Origin: Candidatus Lindowiibacteriota bacterium
GTDB taxonomy: Bacteria; Lindowbacteria; 2-12-FULL-62-27
Direction of reading: 5' to 3'
Length of the DNA: 15,649 nucleotides
Assembly: GCA_023249255.1 (NCBI GenBank)
Contig: JAHFCY010000051.1
Coordinates: 1 to 15,649, forward strand
The translations under genes were made by a program, and so were the position numbers. The notes below the pieces were generated by a model, which saw only the letters and a program-made list of their open reading frames with translations, was not told the DNA's origin and did no database searches. The first letter of the stretch is position 1; every line of letters starts with the position of its first letter. Below, one piece after another: positions 12,828 to 15,649 of this stretch.

Positions 12828-15649
12828 AAGCACTCCCGCTGACATTGGGCCCAGTCATCGTCCCGTTTTGAATCGTAACTACGAAGTGTCCGCCATCCGA
12901 AAGGTTTAGCGTTGCGTTGCTCCCGACCACCTGCCCACTGATCCGGACGACTTCACCGGTCACTGCATCGGTCACAATGCCAGTGATCGTTCCGCCAGCC
13001 GACAGGGCGATTTTGAATGGGTCGATGGATCCTGTCGTTGGATCCTTAATCGTGCCGCAATAATTGGCCTCGCCGTCAGCCTTCTTCTTGGTGTCGGTAT
13101 CTGCCTTTGCCTTGGCATCTGCGTCGGCTTTCTTCTTGGCGTCGGCATCCGCCTTTGCTTTGGCATCTGCGTCGGCTTTCTTCCTGGCGTCGGCATCCGC
13201 CTTTGCTTTGGCCTCGTCGTCAGCCTTCTTCTTGGCGTCGGCATCCGCCTTGTCTTTCTTGCCCTTGTCGTCGTCCTTCTCCTTGTCGTTTCCGCCGGAC
13301 TGATTCTTGGGGACGATCGCCGTTGCAACCATGGTGCAGGCATTCTTCGATCCGTCCTTCGCCTCATACACGATCGCGTAGACGCGGCTGTCTCCACCCT
13401 GGGTTTTGGACGCGAGCAGACTGAACGAGGTGTCGTAAGTCCCGAATGCCGCGCCGGCAACGTCCGAGTCCTTCTGGCCGGGTTTCGATCCGTTCGATGT
13501 GATCGACACGAGCGTCACGGCCGGTTTTGGATCGGAGCTATCGGACGCGAACACCCGCGCCGTGACCTGTACCATCTTGTTGTCCGGCGGCCAGATCATA
13601 GTGGGCATGAGCGTAACGCGGACCACGGGTTTGACGGTATCCTGCAATCGGATGATGACCGAATCTTTGGCGGTCAGTTTTCCATTGCTCGCTTCAAGGG
13701 TGATGACGAAGGTATCGAGGCGGTCGAGATAAACCGTCGGCTTGACGTCGGCCGGATTGGAAAACCGTAGAGGCGAATTCGCCGACCATTTGTACGTCAA
13801 CGGAAGAGCCGGCACGTTGGGGTCGTACGACTTTGACCCGTCCAGCCGGACGGACATGGCGCCCCATGTGTCCTTCTCAATCGTCACGTCCGGGCCAGCA
13901 TCGGCGACGGGCATAAGAATCGGCGGCGGCTGATTTCCGCCGCTCACGTAGTGCAACAGCATCACATCGCTCTGACCGACGGCATTCCCCTCGGTCGATT
14001 GGAAACTCTTCGATTCGCCGACAACGTAAATGTCGGAACCGACCACCGCCACGCCCCGGGCGATGTCGTCTTGCGCGCCCGCGAATGTCGTCATCGACAA
14101 CATCTTGCCGTCAGCCGCGTCGATCTCCACCAACGCGGCATCTTTGCCTTTCGTATTCGGCTCCAGAATTTCTCCCACGCCGTAGAGCTTCTTTCCGTCC
14201 GTGGTCATCCCGTGGGGAATTTGGTCACCGCGTCCGCCGTAGACCTTGCTCCACCCCAGATAATTGCTTTGGCTAAAATCATACTTCTGAACAAAAACGT
14301 CCAAGCCACTGTCAGGGCCGTTGTCAATCGACTCCGCGACGAAAACCATGCTTCCCACCGCCGCCACCGCAACTTCCCCGCCTCGCGGGCCCGGCGACTT
14401 GGTCAGAGCATAGGCGTATTTCCCGCCGCCGGAAAAATCGACCGACCAGAGGACGGCCCGGCGCGCCGACGGATCCGTGTAGGGATAATGGGTCGTCCCA
14501 CCGACGTAAACCCGGCCATTCGATACGGCCAGACTGATTCCATTGCTGTTCTTGTAAGCTCCTTGGTCGCCAAGGTCCAGCCGCCAGACCTGCTTTCCGG
14601 CCGAATCGTACTTCGCCAGAACCGCCGTGTTGTTCGCGCCGTTCGACTGCGCCCGGCCGGTTGCGTACTGGTACGTCGCATCGCCTTCACGCGAGGCCGC
14701 CACCGCATTCAAAATTTCCCATCCCCCGTAACTCGGGAAAAATACAGGTTTCGCCGCCCAGTCGCATCCGCCGACGCCTTTACCCGTCGGGCCGGCCGAC
14801 GGAAATTTCACAAGCACGCTCTTGTATTCCTTGTCGCCGATGTTGTCCAACGTCTGCGTCCAGCTTGCGCCCGAAAAATATGCGCCGCCCACGTCCGACG
14901 ACACGCCGAGGAAAGGCTCCCTCTCCTCACCTGTCGAACTTCCCGGAGTCGGCCATCCCACCCGCCACGCCAGCTTCGAGGTCGGCGACAGGGGAAGCGC
15001 GAAGTCAGCCGCAAGCGCCTGCCCGCCAGGGTATTTTCCCGCATCCGTGCCGCAGATGTAGAGACTGCTTCCTGTCACCGAAATTCCCAACCCCCTCTGA
15101 CCTCCGGAACCTCCAAACAAAATTTTGTCGACGAGCGTGAGGCCCCCGGCGGTATTGCCGGTGTCGGGCGTGAACGACTCAACCTTCGCCAGTGTCCCGG
15201 TTGTGTTCTCACCACCCACGGCATATATGGACCCGTTCATGACAATGACACCGGCACCCATGCCACTCTTGGCCGACGGCAATGGAAATGGGGCGCATGC
15301 GATCCATGTGTCGGCAACTGTGTCATAGGTTGTCACAAGTGAATAAAAACCGTTGCTTCCACCAGCGATGACATAGAGCCTGCCGTCTAGGACAACTGCG
15401 TTGCCCTTCTCGCATAAAGGCGATATGGAGGCTTTCATGGCCCAAGTGTTGGTCGCAGGGTTGTAGACTTCGACCACCGTGGGCCGAAACGGGTTCCCGT
15501 CGAACACGCCAATGGCATAAATAAGTCCTTTCAACACAGCCGTTGCCGTAATATATCCCCCCGTCGGCATGGGGGCCAAAGATGACCAAGAGTTCGTTGC
15601 TGGATTGTAGACGTCAACCGTCGTGTACCTGATCGATCCGTCCTTATTT
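12634..15649 (-). CDS. Large exported-type kelch / beta-propeller / PKD protein (paralogue 2), 5' end outside window
   Basis: The frame is open to the window edge, so the signal peptide and first repeats are missing; a TTG at 15579 is only an internal codon. The visible part begins with kelch repeats (VYNPATNSW, VYNPATNTW, TYDTVADTW, each with a GG or VGG blade end) down to about 15150. It continues with the same propeller, PKD and PPDNKM-type Ig domains as the gene at 8760. The low-complexity tail is interrupted by a 145-residue insertion: a Lys/Asp/Ala helix of 16-residue repeats, then a compact Gly/Thr/Val-rich domain bounded by two cysteines (NYCGTIKD and GSACDD). The end returns to the shared Gly-Ser-Asn tail and KKK. 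No enzyme motif is seen; an adhesive or surface-binding role is likely. Paralogue 1 has instead a discoidin-like N-terminus and about 25 extra residues in its propeller. Confidence 0.85.
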   Translation of the reverse strand, partial: NKDGSIRYTTVDVYNPATNSWSSLAPMPTGGYITATAVLKGLIYAIGVFDGNPFRPTVVEVYNPATNTWAMKASISPLCEKGNAVVLDGRLYVIAGGSNGFYSLVTTYDTVADTWIACAPFPLPSAKSGMGAGVIVMNGSIYAVGGENTTGTLAKVESFTPDTGNTAGGLTLVDKILFGGSGGQRGLGISVTGSSLYICGTDAGKYPGGQALAADFALPLSPTSKLAWRVGWPTPGSSTGEEREPFLGVSSDVGGAYFSGASWTQTLDNIGDKEYKSVLVKFPSAGPTGKGVGGCDWAAKPVFFPSYGGWEILNAVAASREGDATYQYATGRAQSNGANNTAVLAKYDSAGKQVWRLDLGDQGAYKNSNGISLAVSNGRVYVGGTTHYPYTDPSARRAVLWSVDFSGGGKYAYALTKSPGPRGGEVAVAAVGSMVFVAESIDNGPDSGLDVFVQKYDFSQSNYLGWSKVYGGRGDQIPHGMTTDGKKLYGVGEILEPNTKGKDAALVEIDAADGKMLSMTTFAGAQDDIARGVAVVGSDIYVVGESKSFQSTEGNAVGQSDVMLLHYVSGGNQPPPILMPVADAGPDVTIEKDTWGAMSVRLDGSKSYDPNVPALPLTYKWSANSPLRFSNPADVKPTVYLDRLDTFVITLEASNGKLTAKDSVIIRLQDTVKPVVRVTLMPTMIWPPDNKMVQVTARVFASDSSDPKPAVTLVSITSNGSKPGQKDSDVAGAAFGTYDTSFSLLASKTQGGDSRVYAIVYEAKDGSKNACTMVATAIVPKNQSGGNDKEKDDDKGKKDKADADAKKKADDEAKAKADADARKKADADAKAKADADAKKKADADAKAKADTDTKKKADGEANYCGTIKDPTTGSIDPFKIALSAGGTITGIVTDAVTGEVVRISGQVVGSNATLNLSDGGHFVVTIQNGTMTGPNVSGSACDDSKGKSSGDTGGKSGNNQNRSGLGDGTNPGQGSGKDNSPNQGTNNPNQSGGSGGSSSDGKKK
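13078..13262 (-). repeat. 48-bp tandem repeat array encoding a Lys/Asp/Ala-rich helix
   Basis: Units begin at 13090, 13138, 13186 and 13234 with an exact 48-bp period; the last is partial. They encode a 16-residue motif of the type ADADAKKKADADAKAK, nearly all of it Ala, Asp/Glu and Lys, which predicts a long charged single helix similar in composition to the TolA stalk. The array is absent from the otherwise similar tail of paralogue 1. Copy number is likely to vary by slippage. Confidence 0.85.

Noticed and set aside
13078-13262. Regularly spaced repeats that might suggest a CRISPR array
   Set aside because: The repeats are contiguous, have no unique spacers, keep the reading frame and encode a simple Lys/Asp/Ala helix.
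9777-15342. Two long plus-strand open frames (9777-11207 and 13951-15342) opposite both exported-protein genes, similar to each other
   Set aside because: Their similarity follows from the duplicated sense genes. The translated products are Arg/His-rich and lack signal peptides or motifs, while the sense frames have clear domains.
15577-15579. TTG codon as the start of the kelch/PKD protein
   Set aside because: The frame continues upstream to the window edge and encodes another kelch repeat (VYNPATNSW), so the true start lies outside the window.

Overview
The window is a stretch of moderately high-GC DNA (clearly over 50% by eye) from a diderm bacterium. The evidence for a diderm is a type II secretion/type IV pilus-type ATPase, a PilM/PilN-like assembly protein, a periplasmic secretin-type N-domain protein and a lipoprotein signal. 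I cannot assign a phylum. The REP-like repeats, fused secretion components and large modular exported proteins would fit an uncultivated or environmental lineage, but that is only an impression. All genes I can support lie on the minus strand, so transcription runs from high to low coordinates.

Reading with transcription: (1) >15649-12634, a huge exported-type protein, 5' end outside the window, built from kelch repeats, a second beta-propeller, a PKD domain, an Ig-like domain and a low-complexity tail. The tail is interrupted by a 48-bp repeat array and a small extra domain. (2) 12509-11875, a two-gene toxin-antitoxin module (basic antitoxin, PIN-domain toxin) with its own near-consensus promoter and a palindromic operator over the -10 box. 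(3) 11874-11493, a gene-free regulatory region with two CRP-type palindromes 67 bp apart. (4) 11492-8760, a second large exported protein. Its C-terminal two thirds is a recent duplicate of the first protein, but its N-terminus is a discoidin-like module instead of kelch repeats. (5) 8745-8585, a cluster of REP-like GGGGACGGTTC repeats that runs into the start of a thioredoxin-fold membrane protein (8712-8080).

(6) 7972 to <1 is a compact operon. It holds a stand-alone cyclic-nucleotide-binding domain protein, a GspE/PilB-type ATPase, a fused PilM-PilN/GspL-like protein, a TPR plus secretin-N-domain protein that lacks the secretin barrel, a glutamine-hydrolysing asparagine synthase, and a CPBP-family membrane protein cut by the window start. 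Spacings are 12 nt, 1 nt, a 4-nt ATGA overlap, 9 nt and another ATGA overlap, so the six genes look co-transcribed and partly translationally coupled.

Working model (inference): the operon makes the inner-membrane and periplasmic part of a type II secretion-like machine, with a second-messenger sensor at its head. The neighbouring beta-propeller/PKD proteins are plausible cargo or surface products, and one sits behind CRP-type operators. What links them is the idea of cyclic-nucleotide control over both machine and cargo, and the swapping of adhesive modules on a shared C-terminal chassis.
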